Positions 33,843 to 41,015 are shown, numbered from the stretch's first letter. The stretch is 64,000 nucleotides of DNA from Tardiphaga robiniae (GCF_013359755.1 NZ_JABMCJ010000077.1:226354-290353), one strand, 5' to 3'. The notes: generated by a model not told the origin, from the letters alone. Numbers and translations are program-made.

Positions 33843-34303
33843 ATCTCGTTCTCCCTTTCGCCTGGCGCGAGGATCGGCGACGGCACCGGCGGCATTTCGC
33901 GCGGGTCACCTTCATTGTCGAAGTTCAGATCGAAGGTGCCCCAGCCCTTGCGGCGAAACAGCTTCAGCTGCTGATTGAGCAGCGGCGGGATCGCCTGCAG
34001 ATGGTCGAGGTTGACGCATTTGCGGACGACGCGCGGATCCGGCGCCCACTTCGCGCACATGTGGTCGACGTCGTAGCCTTCAGGGATCGGCCCCTTGAAG
34101 GTCCGGAACACATAGCGGTGCACGGGTTCGACAGTGCGGGTGCCAGGCCGCAGGATGCGCCCGTAGGCTCCGAGGCCGAACGCATCGCCATAGCCGTCGT
34201 CGCCGCCGAGCCACAGCCAGCAGCCGCACGGCGTCACCCACACGCGATCAGGCGCGAGTAAATCCTCGATCGTGTCCGGCTGTTTGCGTCGCGGCTTGCC
34301 CAT
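33833..34303 (-). CDS. HNH endonuclease (zinc-finger type)
   Basis: A 156-residue protein starting MGKPRRKQP; the ATG overlaps the previous stop (TGATG), which rejects longer frames. It has the HNH pattern of small phage/homing nucleases: CGCWLWLGG, AYGRI, VEPVHRYVFRTFKGPIPEGYDVDHMC and RKCVNLDHLQAIP, where the DHMC...NLDHL elements give the metal/active-site His and Asn. Free-standing HNH genes in early phage operons may cut competing genomes or spread themselves. A second, different HNH gene lies at 36195. Confidence 0.85.
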   Translation of the reverse strand: MGKPRRKQPDTIEDLLAPDRVWVTPCGCWLWLGGDDGYGDAFGLGAYGRILRPGTRTVEPVHRYVFRTFKGPIPEGYDVDHMCAKWAPDPRVVRKCVNLDHLQAIPPLLNQQLKLFRRKGWGTFDLNFDNEGDPREMPPVPSPILAPGERENEICL

Positions 34304-34713
34304 CAGGATGCCACTTCCTTGGCTATCCATTCCTTTTGCGCGTCTGTAAGGGGGCCTATCTCGACGCACTCCTCATCGGACTGGCGATGCGGGATACCCA
34401 TGTCGTCGAGGTCTTGCCGCAGCAGCGACATCAGTAGCGACTTGCCTGACCCGGGCTCGCCATCGAATGATGCGGTCACAACCTTTCGCACTACATCGCC
34501 GCGCCGGGCCGAGAGAAGTGACGCGCTCAGATCCGCCGACAGCGCCGCTGCTATGTCGGTCGAGAGTGTGAATTGACCAATCCTGCTTCCATGCCTGTCA
34601 CGGAGCGTTAGGCATAAGAAGGTGGATTTAACGCCGCTCGCGCTGCCGCGCAGGCCTAGGCTGACGCTGATACGCCCCGCTTCTGTGAACTCGCCCGATT
34701 GATTTTTTCTCAT
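34303..34713 (-). CDS. Small protein with isolated Walker A motif
   Basis: A 136-residue protein. The first 60 residues are beta-rich (ISVSLGLRGSASGVKSTFLCLTLRD). Residues about 83-110 contain FDGEPGSGKSLLMSLLRQDL, a good Walker A, but fewer than 30 residues follow, too few for a complete P-loop NTPase. It may be a truncated NTPase or a protein that needs a partner. An ATG with no strong ribosome binding site starts it, 12 bases after the neighbouring stop. Confidence 0.6.
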   Translation of the reverse strand: MRKNQSGEFTEAGRISVSLGLRGSASGVKSTFLCLTLRDRHGSRIGQFTLSTDIAAALSADLSASLLSARRGDVVRKVVTASFDGEPGSGKSLLMSLLRQDLDDMGIPHRQSDEECVEIGPLTDAQKEWIAKEVAS

Positions 34714-34725
34714 CGTTTCCCCCTG

Positions 34726-35010
34726 TTACTTTGTGCTCGGCCGTTGAGAGCTGGTTAGCGGCTCGTAGCCGGTGCGCAGCGTCTTGAACGAGATCGTGGT
34801 CGTTCGTCCGTCGACTTCGCGCCCAAGCCCGTCGATGATCGTTTTGGCAGTTGCGCGCGCCTCTCCGACCTTCATAATGCGGATCGTCCGGCCAGACCTT
34901 TCGGAACGAGAGCCGTCCGCATTGTCGTAGTATGTGTCGCGGAGCAGGTCGCCAACCTGGTACTCGTGCGACACGGCTTTCGTCGGTGATTGTCGGGTTT
35001 CGCCGGTCAT
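34726..35010 (-). CDS. Hypothetical early phage protein (94 aa)
   Basis: The start is the ATG overlapping the previous stop (TGATG); a GTG one codon earlier is possible. The product (HEYQVGDLLRDTYYDNADGS, IRIMKVGEARATAKTIIDG) looks like a small beta-rich soluble protein. No family or motif is recognised. It is coupled to the gene at 35010-35534. Confidence 0.6.
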   Translation of the reverse strand: MTGETRQSPTKAVSHEYQVGDLLRDTYYDNADGSRSERSGRTIRIMKVGEARATAKTIIDGLGREVDGRTTTISFKTLRTGYEPLTSSQRPSTK

Positions 35011-35534
35011 CACGCGACCGTCGCTGGATCGTTGCGCTCAAGCCATTGCGAGCGATTGTCGCCGAGGCGCCGATCGAGCTGCTCGACGGTTTCCGGCCAT
35101 AGGTGCAGATCGTGCACCAGCCGCAGATAGGTTTTCTCCCACCAAGCCCGCACCGCGGCGTCGGGGTGCTTGTAGCCGAGGATCTCCGCCGCGTGCATGA
35201 AGTGCATCTGGAAATGATGCGGCAGTTCGTCGAGCGAGCGCAGGTACTCGCCGGCCAGCTCATCCATCCAGGTCGTCACGTTGACGCGGCCGTGCCGGCT
35301 GATGTCGAAGCTCGGCCCGGTGAAGCTGCCGCCGCCGTCCTCGAACGGCGTTTTCAGGATGCGACGATCCATCGCCGAATAGAGCGTGCAACGACGAAAC
35401 CAGCGCAGCAGATACTTGACCGGATGATATTTGCCGATGCCATCCGGCCCGCGGATAGCGGTCAGCAGCACTGTCTGCTGCATCAGCGGCAGGGCGTGAA
35501 TCCATTCCTGAATGACTGGCATAGGCTGGTTCAT
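35010..35534 (-). CDS. Conserved hypothetical phage protein (174 aa)
   Basis: A soluble helical protein with the distinctive segments RGPDGIGKYHPVKYLLRWFRRC and PFEDGGGSFTGPSFD, which I recall from other Rhodopseudomonas/Bradyrhizobium phage genomes as an uncharacterised protein. Trp and His are frequent. No catalytic signature can be named. It has an ATG start nine bases after the gene ending at 35544. Confidence 0.7.
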   Translation of the reverse strand: MNQPMPVIQEWIHALPLMQQTVLLTAIRGPDGIGKYHPVKYLLRWFRRCTLYSAMDRRILKTPFEDGGGSFTGPSFDISRHGRVNVTTWMDELAGEYLRSLDELPHHFQMHFMHAAEILGYKHPDAAVRAWWEKTYLRLVHDLHLWPETVEQLDRRLGDNRSQWLERNDPATVA

Positions 35535-35543
35535 TGGTGCTTC

Positions 35544-35828
35544 TCACTGCTTGGTCATGGGCGACGGGGTGCCGCTGGCGAAATGTTCAAGTGCGTAATC
35601 GACGTTGGCATCGGCGACGTCGCGGGCTTGCTCGCGCTCGTTAGGAAAGCAGGAGCAGAGCATCATGCCGGTCGCACGGCTTAGCGCGGCGATCATGTGC
35701 AGCACCTTCGGCTGGTCGCCGTATTTCTCGCGCGCAATTTTGGCTATCGCGTTGAGGCAATCCGCGTAGAACGCTTCCATTTTCTCGTCGGCTTTGACGA
35801 CGACGCCGCGGGTGTTTCGAATGCGCAT
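35544..35828 (-). CDS. Hypothetical early phage protein (94 aa)
   Basis: It starts at an ATG overlapping the previous stop (TGATG), MRIRNTRGVVVKADEKMEAF. Mostly helical, with a Met/Cys-rich middle (RATGMMLCSCFPNE). No recognised domain. The long frame upstream of this ATG belongs to the neighbouring gene in another frame. Confidence 0.6.
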   Translation of the reverse strand: MRIRNTRGVVVKADEKMEAFYADCLNAIAKIAREKYGDQPKVLHMIAALSRATGMMLCSCFPNEREQARDVADANVDYALEHFASGTPSPMTKQ

Positions 35829-36205
35829 CAGGTTCCTACCTTGCTGCCGTCGTCCCAAACGAACTGGCCCTCTACACCAACAGGGAAATGCGCACCGCAG
35901 CCGACGCAGAAGGTGCCGCTGTAGAATTTCGGGTCGCGTGCGTAGGTTTCGGCGAGCGCCTGGCCCATCGTGGTGGCCACGCCGCATTTCTCGTGGACAT
36001 AGGTCCGGCGAACCGGGCGGACAAAGCCGCGTGCACGCTCGGCATCGCTAAGAACGACGTAGTCTTTCTGCTGCCCGTTTGGCTTCAATTCACGATGATC
36101 CGGCGTGACCGGCGATCCATCGGTCAGCGTCTGCTCTGTGCGGTCTACAGCAGGCGTGGCGCCGACCGCGCGTGCGACGCCGTCGATGATTTCCTTAATT
36201 CCCAT
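35828..36205 (-). CDS. Conserved phage protein with Cys-rich C-terminus
   Basis: A 125-residue protein. The N-terminal 50 residues are polar. Residues 60-120 contain VRRTYVHEKCGVATTMGQALAETYARDPKFYSGTFCVGCGAHFPVGV and then FVWDDGSKVGT. The spacing of Cys residues (KCG, FCVGCG) suggests a zinc-stabilised fold. I have seen very similar sequences in alphaproteobacterial phages, without a known function. Confidence 0.7.
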   Translation of the reverse strand: MGIKEIIDGVARAVGATPAVDRTEQTLTDGSPVTPDHRELKPNGQQKDYVVLSDAERARGFVRPVRRTYVHEKCGVATTMGQALAETYARDPKFYSGTFCVGCGAHFPVGVEGQFVWDDGSKVGT

Positions 36206-37064
36206 TGCTGGTGCCCTCCGGCCGCTGACAGTCGCCTAGCTGCCGATCGCGCTTGCCGGTTCGCTCGCGCACCTGGTGCTCGATCTTCGCGACGGCCATG
36301 ATCATCGGCTTTAGCTCGGCCGGCGCCGCATCATAGTTGCGGCCGGACTTGCAATTCAGACGCGGTAGCAGGCCACGCGGCACCATCTCCCAATTCGATG
36401 GATCCGGGTTGGCCTTCTCGCCCTTGCACTTCAGCACCATGTCGGCCGGCACCGGCCCGTTTAGCTTTTCCCACAGCCATCGATGCTTATGGACGTAGCG
36501 CCGATCGGCGCCGGTGTGCGGATTGGTCTCATCGATGCTGATCTCGACGTAGCCCTGCGATCCGACACGCTCGTGACCGGCATACTTCGTGTTGACAGGG
36601 CGCTGCCCAGGCTTGAAGCGGGTCGCAGCGCTGTTCGGGTGGTACGGCGCCGGCTTGCCCTTGTTCGCAGGCACCGATCCTTTTTCGAAGCGGCCGGTGC
36701 GTCCGACCTTCCAGCCGTATCGCTTTCTCGCCGCATGGAGCTGCTGCTTGCTGACATCGGTCTTAGAGAACGCCGCGCAAAACGCCACGTGATACTCTCC
36801 GATTTCCAGCGTGCTGTTCGCCTGCAGCCATTCCATCTCCGGCGCCGAGAACAGGGTGTATCGGCCGGCATAGTGGCCCGGATCGCGCGGGCCGACCTTC
36901 CAGCCCTGGCGTTTCCGGAGCCCATGAAGCTGCGCCGCTGTCACGTCGGCACGATCGAACGCCGCGCAGAACGCGCGATGATAGTCGCTGATGATCATCG
37001 TGCGATTGTCGGACAGCCACCGCATTTCCGCTGCGCTGTACGATATCCGCGCGCAGCGGGTCAT
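36195..37064 (-). CDS. HNH endonuclease with duplicated N-terminal DNA-binding repeats
   Basis: A 289-residue protein. Two tandem helical repeats of about 55 residues (4-58 and 69-122) share the pattern YSxxEMxWLxxN...YHxAFCAAF...QLHxxRKRxGWKVG, then a PANKGK linker common in HNH nucleases. The C-terminal domain (about 165-245) has the nuclease part: GYVEISID, YVHKHRWLWEKLNGPVP and KANPDPSNWEMVPR, where HRW...NPDPSN corresponds to the HNH motif. It overlaps neighbours at both ends. The repeats are a possible sequence-specific DNA-binding unit. Confidence 0.85.
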   Translation of the reverse strand: MTRCARISYSAAEMRWLSDNRTMIISDYHRAFCAAFDRADVTAAQLHGLRKRQGWKVGPRDPGHYAGRYTLFSAPEMEWLQANSTLEIGEYHVAFCAAFSKTDVSKQQLHAARKRYGWKVGRTGRFEKGSVPANKGKPAPYHPNSAATRFKPGQRPVNTKYAGHERVGSQGYVEISIDETNPHTGADRRYVHKHRWLWEKLNGPVPADMVLKCKGEKANPDPSNWEMVPRGLLPRLNCKSGRNYDAAPAELKPMIMAVAKIEHQVRERTGKRDRQLGDCQRPEGTSNGN

Positions 37065-37339
37065 GACTTGCTCCCACCGACCAACCTTGGCGGGGTCGCC
37101 TTCATGGGCTCTGACGAAAGCGCAGGCAATCGTTTCTCGGGATCGGCGCCGAACTCCGCAGCCACCTTTGCCGCCTGGACCTGCAGCGACGCCTGTTCCA
37201 ATATCCGGTCGGCGATCGCCACAATCGCACCGCCCCGTTTAGCTTCAACGTCGATCTGCTCGGCGGTCAGCGTTTCGTCTGACAGGCGCTCTAGCTGCGC
37301 AAACAGGTGGTCCTTGAGGTCGTCAAATTTGTTTTTCAC
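37061..37339 (-). CDS. Hypothetical early phage protein (92 aa)
   Basis: GTG start overlapping the previous stop (GTGA). Predicted helical: KFDDLKDHLFAQLERLSDETL, then KRGGAIVAIADRILEQASLQVQAAKVAAEFG. This pattern recurs in phage early regions, but with no known role. The C-terminus is polar. Confidence 0.6.
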   Translation of the reverse strand: MKNKFDDLKDHLFAQLERLSDETLTAEQIDVEAKRGGAIVAIADRILEQASLQVQAAKVAAEFGADPEKRLPALSSEPMKATPPRLVGGSKS

Positions 37340-37638
37340 TTTGTTTCCTCCGGCCGTTGAGTGCTGGTCAGCTGCTCAGCTGCCCATTCGCTGGCTGCAA
37401 TGTGATCGCGATCTGCGATCCAGTAGCCGTCGTTAAAGGAGCTCCAGCAGGCTGAAGCGACGCGCTCAGCGTTGATCCAGCGCCAGAACTTCACGTAAGA
37501 AGTCCGCCATTCGGTTGCGCCGCTCGCAGGGTCCGCGCTCTCGTCGATCCTTCGGTGCCAAACTTCCCAATGCCAGCCGACGCGCTTGGCAAAGTAGTAT
37601 CGGCCCGGCTCGGCGGGCGGCCTGATTTCATCTGTCAT
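37336..37638 (-). CDS. Hypothetical early phage protein, Trp-rich (100 aa)
   Basis: Starts MTDEIRPPAEPGRYYFAKRV at the ATG overlapping the previous stop (ATGA). Ten aromatic residues lie between 14 and 75 (GWHWEVWHRRI, YVKFWRWIN, ACWSSFNDGYW), suggesting a compact beta domain. No family is recognised. A longer frame upstream is rejected because of the ATGA junction. Confidence 0.6.
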   Translation of the reverse strand: MTDEIRPPAEPGRYYFAKRVGWHWEVWHRRIDESADPASGATEWRTSYVKFWRWINAERVASACWSSFNDGYWIADRDHIAASEWAAEQLTSTQRPEETK

Positions 37639-37964
37639 GCTGTCGGCCTCCGGCGCTGCTCGATCGCGAGCCCGAGCGCATCGCGGACCTCCGGCAGCAG
37701 CACGCCGACAACCCGGATGAAGCGCACCGCCTTGTGCCGATCGACGCTCTGCAACAACTTGTCGGCCTGCATCACGGCCTGGGCGCACATCACTGTGCCG
37801 GCGTCGATCACCCGCTCAATGTCCGCCGGCCGGCGCGCCTCGGCCTCGATCGCGGCTGCCAGGTCGATGATGATCTCGTGATCGGACGAATGCCGCATCT
37901 GCAGCACCGCCTCGCCGGTCATGATCAGGCGCGTCAGCAGATGGCTGTGGTCGAGGGCACTCAT
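37635..37964 (-). CDS. Hypothetical early phage protein (109 aa)
   Basis: Starts MSALDHSHLLTRLIMTGEAV at an ATG overlapping the previous stop. Helical throughout (EIIIDLAAAIEAEARRPADIERVIDAGTVM). No motif recognised. Tight coupling with both neighbours makes it a member of the early operon. Confidence 0.6.
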   Translation of the reverse strand: MSALDHSHLLTRLIMTGEAVLQMRHSSDHEIIIDLAAAIEAEARRPADIERVIDAGTVMCAQAVMQADKLLQSVDRHKAVRFIRVVGVLLPEVRDALGLAIEQRRRPTA

Positions 37965-38128
37965 GCCGCCCTCGCGTTCTTCAGATCCTGAAAATTCGCG
38001 GTCCAGCGCACCACCAGGTGCTCCGGCAGATCCAGATGCTGGGCGATCGATTGCGTATCGAAGCGCGACAGCCACATGCTGATGACGTCACGATATTTGC
38101 GCAGCTGCTCGCGCGTGACCTCGCTCAT
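37961..38128 (-). CDS. Small helix-turn-helix-like protein (55 aa)
   Basis: A 55-residue frame starting MSEVTREQLRKYRDVISMWL; its ATG and stop overlap neighbours by four bases. Residues about 15-48 (FDTQSIAQHLDLPEHLVVRWTAN) have the spacing of a helix-turn-helix, so it may bind DNA. Too short for family assignment. Confidence 0.6.
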   Translation of the reverse strand: MSEVTREQLRKYRDVISMWLSRFDTQSIAQHLDLPEHLVVRWTANFQDLKNARAA

Positions 38129-38472
38129 GTGCGCGGCCTCCAATGCACGGCCAGCACGAAGGCGCGCGGCTCGCCGCCGATCGCCATCGTCACAGCGGCG
38201 ATCTTGGCGCCGCCGTTGCGCTCGCTGAAACTGTCGATCTCGGTGCGCAGCTTCGCCTTGACCTCGATCGGCCATGTCTCGATCGAATGGCTGACCTTGC
38301 CGTCGTCGAACAGGCGCAGGTCGTATTCGTTGAGCGCCAGCACCACTGTCGAGACGTTGCAGCCGTCGAAATTGATGCCGGCGGCGCGTTTGATGTCGCC
38401 GCGCTGCTGGCGCAGATCGTCGGTCAGCAGCGTGTGTGGCGTGTCGGTTGTCTTTGGTTGGGCGGACGTCAT
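38125..38472 (-). CDS. Hypothetical early phage protein (115 aa)
   Basis: A soluble alpha/beta protein (FDGCNVSTVVLALNEYDLRLFDDG, IEVKAKLRTEIDSF, VTMAIGGEPRAFVLAVHW). Start and stop overlap neighbours (ATGA). No recognised domain. Confidence 0.6.
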   Translation of the reverse strand: MTSAQPKTTDTPHTLLTDDLRQQRGDIKRAAGINFDGCNVSTVVLALNEYDLRLFDDGKVSHSIETWPIEVKAKLRTEIDSFSERNGGAKIAAVTMAIGGEPRAFVLAVHWRPRT

Positions 38473-38621
38473 GGCGCCACCGACAGCGCCAGGCTGGCGG
38501 CGTTGACGATGTTGGCCATGATGCCGAGCAGCAGCACGGCACCTATCAAGGCAAACACCTTACTGACGTCGATGCGGTCGTCGGCAGACAGGTTGAAAGA
38601 TGGCACGCGGTCAGGCTTCAT
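38469..38621 (-). CDS. Small membrane protein (50 aa)
   Basis: A short frame preceded by GAGGAGAG. The product starts MKPDRVPSFNLSADDRIDVS and then has one hydrophobic helix (about 21-46, VFALIGAVLLLGIMANIV). Its start lies within the end of the gene at 38611 and its stop overlaps the next start by ATGA. Position early in the operon and a single membrane helix are reminiscent of small superinfection-exclusion or host-takeover proteins, but that is a guess. Confidence 0.7.
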   Translation of the reverse strand: MKPDRVPSFNLSADDRIDVSKVFALIGAVLLLGIMANIVNAASLALSVAP

Positions 38622-39018
38622 CGCTGCTCTCCTCTCGCAGTTGGTTGATCATTCGCTTGGTGTCGGCCATCTGGCGTTCGAGCGCATTCGCATCGAGCGC
38701 CTTGCGATAGCGAACAAACCAGCGCGGTTTGGCGTCGCCCATGATGGCGAACAGCACTTCGCGCCCGTGATCGGAACGCAGCAGCGCCGTCAGCAACTCG
38801 ATGTTTTCAGGGCGCTGTCCACACAGCATTTTTTCGCAAGTGGAGACCGGCAGGTCTGACAGAATGTGGAGCGCAGCCGCGGGCTTAGTTGTCGGCAGCA
38901 AGTCCCTCACCTTTTGCATGACCGGCGAAATCGATTGCCGGATGCGAGGTTTTGATTGCCGGTTCCGGCAATGACCGTTTTTGCCGCCAGCGCGGCTACC
39001 CGCTACCTGTCGGATCAT
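38611..39018 (-). CDS. Hypothetical early phage protein (135 aa), possible regulator
   Basis: The start at 39018 overlaps the cro-like stop (ATGA), so it is translated with it. The N-terminal 33 residues are basic; an internal ATG at residue 34 is an alternative start. The rest is helical (MQKVRDLLPTTKPAAALHIL, ENIELLTALLRSDHGREVLF). Second gene of the leftward early operon, where lambda-like phages carry CII or similar regulators; I see no clear HTH. Confidence 0.6.
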   Translation of the reverse strand: MIRQVAGSRAGGKNGHCRNRQSKPRIRQSISPVMQKVRDLLPTTKPAAALHILSDLPVSTCEKMLCGQRPENIELLTALLRSDHGREVLFAIMGDAKPRWFVRYRKALDANALERQMADTKRMINQLREESSDEA

Positions 39019-39266
39019 GATGTTACCTCAGAAATCGCAGAGGCTTCGACCTGGTCAATTTGCGCGGGCCATGGAAGGTCGGGGCGAAGGGCGGCTGCTC
39101 TCACCTGCCCGTTCGTGGCTTGCTCGATCGCCATCGCGAGTTCAGCAGAGCAGCGCTGAACTTCCATGGCCTGCCAGATGGACGCCTGGGTGACGCCGCA
39201 GGCAGCACCGAGCTTGGCCTGAGAGCCGAGTATCCGAACAGCTTCTTGGATCAGTTCTCGAATCAT
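39015..39266 (-). CDS. Cro-like repressor (YdaS-type HTH)
   Basis: An 83-residue DNA-binding protein: LIQEAVRILGSQAKLGAACGVTQASIWQAMEV is a YdaS/Cro-like helix-turn-helix, followed by SAELAMAIEQATNGQV and the typical RPDLPWP end. It is divergent from the CI-like gene, with a short operator region between, which is the classic lysis/lysogeny switch layout. It is the first gene of the leftward early operon. Confidence 0.85.
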   Translation of the reverse strand: MIRELIQEAVRILGSQAKLGAACGVTQASIWQAMEVQRCSAELAMAIEQATNGQVRAAALRPDLPWPAQIDQVEASAISEVTS

Positions 39267-39278
39267 GCACTAGCCGTA

Positions 39279-39340
39279 ACAGGCGTACTTGTTGATTCGC
39301 AACAGTTTCTTTTGTCATTTCTGTTGACAAGTAAACCTGT
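39279..39340. promoter_or_regulatory. Repressor operators in the cI-cro intergenic region
   Basis: Two related palindromes, ACAGGCGTACTTGT (39279-39292) and ACAAGTAAACCTGT (39327-39340), fit the consensus ACARGYNNACYTGT. The first overlaps a plausible leftward promoter for cro (TTGCGA, 17 bases, TTACGG on the minus strand). The second lies 11 bases before the repressor ATG. A related site is at 40037. Confidence 0.65.
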
Positions 39341-39351
39341 AGTCTTTCCCC

Positions 39352-40005
39352 ATGGATCCCAAAGAGATAGGTCAGGTCGTTCGAGCGGCGCGTGAGGCTA
39401 AGAACCTTTCGCAGGCTCAGCTCGGGCGCCTTATTGGCGTGAAGCAGCAATCGCTCGACGCCATCGAGCGCGGCGAAACGCAACGCAGCAAATTCCTTCC
39501 TGAAATCGTCAAGGAACTGGACATATCGCCCCAGTCCGTAGGGCTTCCATCTGAAGCTCCGCAACCACCTGGTATGGCGGCGGTCGGCTCTCCCTATGCT
39601 GCCCGCGACTTTCCGATCTACACGGCGGCCGAGGGTGGACCCGGAGAGATCATACGATCAACAGACCCTGTCGACTGGTGGCCAAGGCCGGTCGAAGTGC
39701 AGCACGTCAAAGGCACTTACGGCATGTATGTGGTTGGAACGTCAATGGTTCCGGCTTTCGAGCCGGGGCACGTCGCCGTCGTCAATCCCAACCTGCCTCA
39801 CATCGGCGAAAAGACCTACATTTTCTACTCCGAAGACAACGACGGCCAGGCCAGGGCCACCATCAAGCGGCTGAGAAGGGCCACCCATGACACGTGGCAC
39901 GTTACGCAACACAACCCTCCCCGAGGCCAGAAGAGCGACTTCGAGCTTCCAAGGAAATTGTGGGCCGTGGCGCACCGCATCGTCGGCCGCCAGGAGCCAA
40001 ACTGA
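39352..40005 (+). CDS. CI/LexA-type phage repressor (XRE HTH + S24 peptidase)
   Basis: A 217-residue protein. Residues 4-60 form an XRE helix-turn-helix (IGQVVRAAREAKNLSQAQLGRLIGVKQQS). Residues about 85-215 form an S24 self-cleaving domain with Ser131 in VVGTSMVPAFEPG and Lys172 in TIKRL as the catalytic pair; cleavage probably occurs in the AAEGGPG region (92-98). RecA-dependent self-cleavage would induce the prophage after DNA damage. There is no ribosome binding site just before the ATG (CTTTCCCC), so the message from a repressor-maintenance promoter may be leaderless. Confidence 0.95.
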   Translation: MDPKEIGQVVRAAREAKNLSQAQLGRLIGVKQQSLDAIERGETQRSKFLPEIVKELDISPQSVGLPSEAPQPPGMAAVGSPYAARDFPIYTAAEGGPGEIIRSTDPVDWWPRPVEVQHVKGTYGMYVVGTSMVPAFEPGHVAVVNPNLPHIGEKTYIFYSEDNDGQARATIKRLRRATHDTWHVTQHNPPRGQKSDFELPRKLWAVAHRIVGRQEPN

Positions 40006-40028
40006 TACAGGCCATCCTGTTGAAGTGT

Positions 40029-40073
40029 TGACTTAACAGTTTTGCCTGTTACAAACTGTTTCACGTGAAATAG
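40029..40073 (+). promoter_or_regulatory. Rightward promoter with operator and parS-like palindrome
   Basis: TTGACT (40029-40034), a 16-base spacer, and TACAAA (40051-40056) form a plausible promoter for the plus-strand genes from 40092. The spacer contains ACAGTTTTGCCTGT (40037-40050), similar to the cI-cro operators. Overlapping the start region is TGTTTCACGTGAAATA (40058-40073), one base from the bacterial parS consensus TGTTNCACGTGAAACA and containing a perfect 12-bp palindrome. Confidence 0.55.
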
Positions 40074-40091
40074 CTCACGGGAGACAGTCTT

Positions 40092-40373
40092 ATGCCATCT
40101 GCTCGACGTCCTCGCCGGCTGCCCGGCGTCACTTCCACCCTCTCCAGCATCCGCATTTCGCCCCTGATCGACACCTGCGTGGTGGCACCACGGTCGACCA
40201 TGGATAAGGCGACTGCCACGCGGCAGATGGCATCCGACATGCGTGAGGCCGCGTATCGTGAAGGAGGCCTCACCGAAACCGGACTGCAGCTGCTCGGGTA
40301 CAGCGACGACCAGATCGCCACGCTGGTAAAGCCCGCCCGCGCGCTCGCCGATCAGCTGGCGGCGCTGTCATGA
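40092..40373 (+). CDS. Hypothetical phage protein (93 aa)
   Basis: Preceded by a GGAGA site. The N-terminus is basic (MPSARRPRRLPG); the C-terminal half is helical (ATRQMASDMREAAYREGGLTETGLQLLGYSDDQIATLV), where the last part resembles small UBA/HTH-like three-helix units. It starts the rightward operon that leads to the integrase. No family is recognised. Confidence 0.65.
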   Translation: MPSARRPRRLPGVTSTLSSIRISPLIDTCVVAPRSTMDKATATRQMASDMREAAYREGGLTETGLQLLGYSDDQIATLVKPARALADQLAALS

Positions 40374-40687
40374 GCCAGCGCACACCCAGGCAGGCGAGCC
40401 GCATCTCATTCGACGTCAGTGACGACGAGGCGGCGATTATTCGTAGGATCGCCCTGCGCGCCCATCGCGCCTTTGCTTACAACCTGCTCGACACGCAGAT
40501 GGACATCACGGCGACGCACCGGAACGGCAATCCGCTCCGGCTCGAGGATCTGCTGAAAGCCGACAAGTTCAACTTCGCTCACGACGTCGGCGGCGTTGCG
40601 CGTCATCTCGACCGCGACACCGGCAAGCTGATGAACCATTTTCATCCCCGCTTTTCGGTGCCTTCCTCTCGCCGGGCCGCGGCGTAA
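40370..40687 (+). CDS. Conserved phage protein (DUF6874-like)
   Basis: A 105-residue protein with the run DEAAIIRRIALRAHRAFAYNLL, TQMDITATHRNGNPLRLEDLL and KFNFAHDVGGVARHLDRDTGKL. I recall this pattern from many alphaproteobacterial phages as an uncharacterised family (DUF6874, from memory). Start and stop overlap neighbours. The function is unknown. Confidence 0.7.
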   Translation: MSQRTPRQASRISFDVSDDEAAIIRRIALRAHRAFAYNLLDTQMDITATHRNGNPLRLEDLLKADKFNFAHDVGGVARHLDRDTGKLMNHFHPRFSVPSSRRAAA

Positions 40688-40917
40688 TGGCCGCCCGCGC
40701 GGCCACCATTGAGCGGCCGCGTCTGTCAGCGCGCGAAGCGCTCCTGATCGATGCCGCGGGCCAGCGTGTGGCCTGCGGCCTCATCTCCATCGCCGACGAG
40801 GATTTCCCACCCGCGGTGACGCTCGATGGCGACGTCTACCTGTTCGTCGCAGCCGAGGGCCACCGCCTGACCTATCGACATGTCCGCGTGTTTCACGCCG
40901 GCAGCAGTTTCCGGTGA
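40687..40917 (+). CDS. Hypothetical phage protein (76 aa)
   Basis: The ATG overlaps the previous TAA by one base. The product (REALLIDAAGQRVACGLISIADED, VTLDGDVYLFVAAEGHRLTYRHVRVF) looks like a small beta-barrel-type soluble protein. No family is recognised. Confidence 0.6.
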   Translation: MAARAATIERPRLSAREALLIDAAGQRVACGLISIADEDFPPAVTLDGDVYLFVAAEGHRLTYRHVRVFHAGSSFR

Positions 40918-40921
40918 CCCC

Positions 40922-41011
40922 ATGACCGACGCGCAGTTCAATGACCTGATGCTGATCATCGCCATCGTGCTGATGCTGGGATCGCTCGGTCTCTACTTTT
41001 TGAAGCGGTGA
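40922..41011 (+). CDS. Tiny membrane protein (29 aa)
   Basis: A 29-residue frame, MTDAQFNDLMLIIAIVLMLG..., that is essentially one transmembrane helix with a LYFLKR end. It starts five bases after the previous stop and ends five bases before the next ATG, in line with the compact operon. Codon use is like its neighbours. Role unknown. Confidence 0.6.
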   Translation: MTDAQFNDLMLIIAIVLMLGSLGLYFLKR

Positions 41012-41015
41012 CGCC

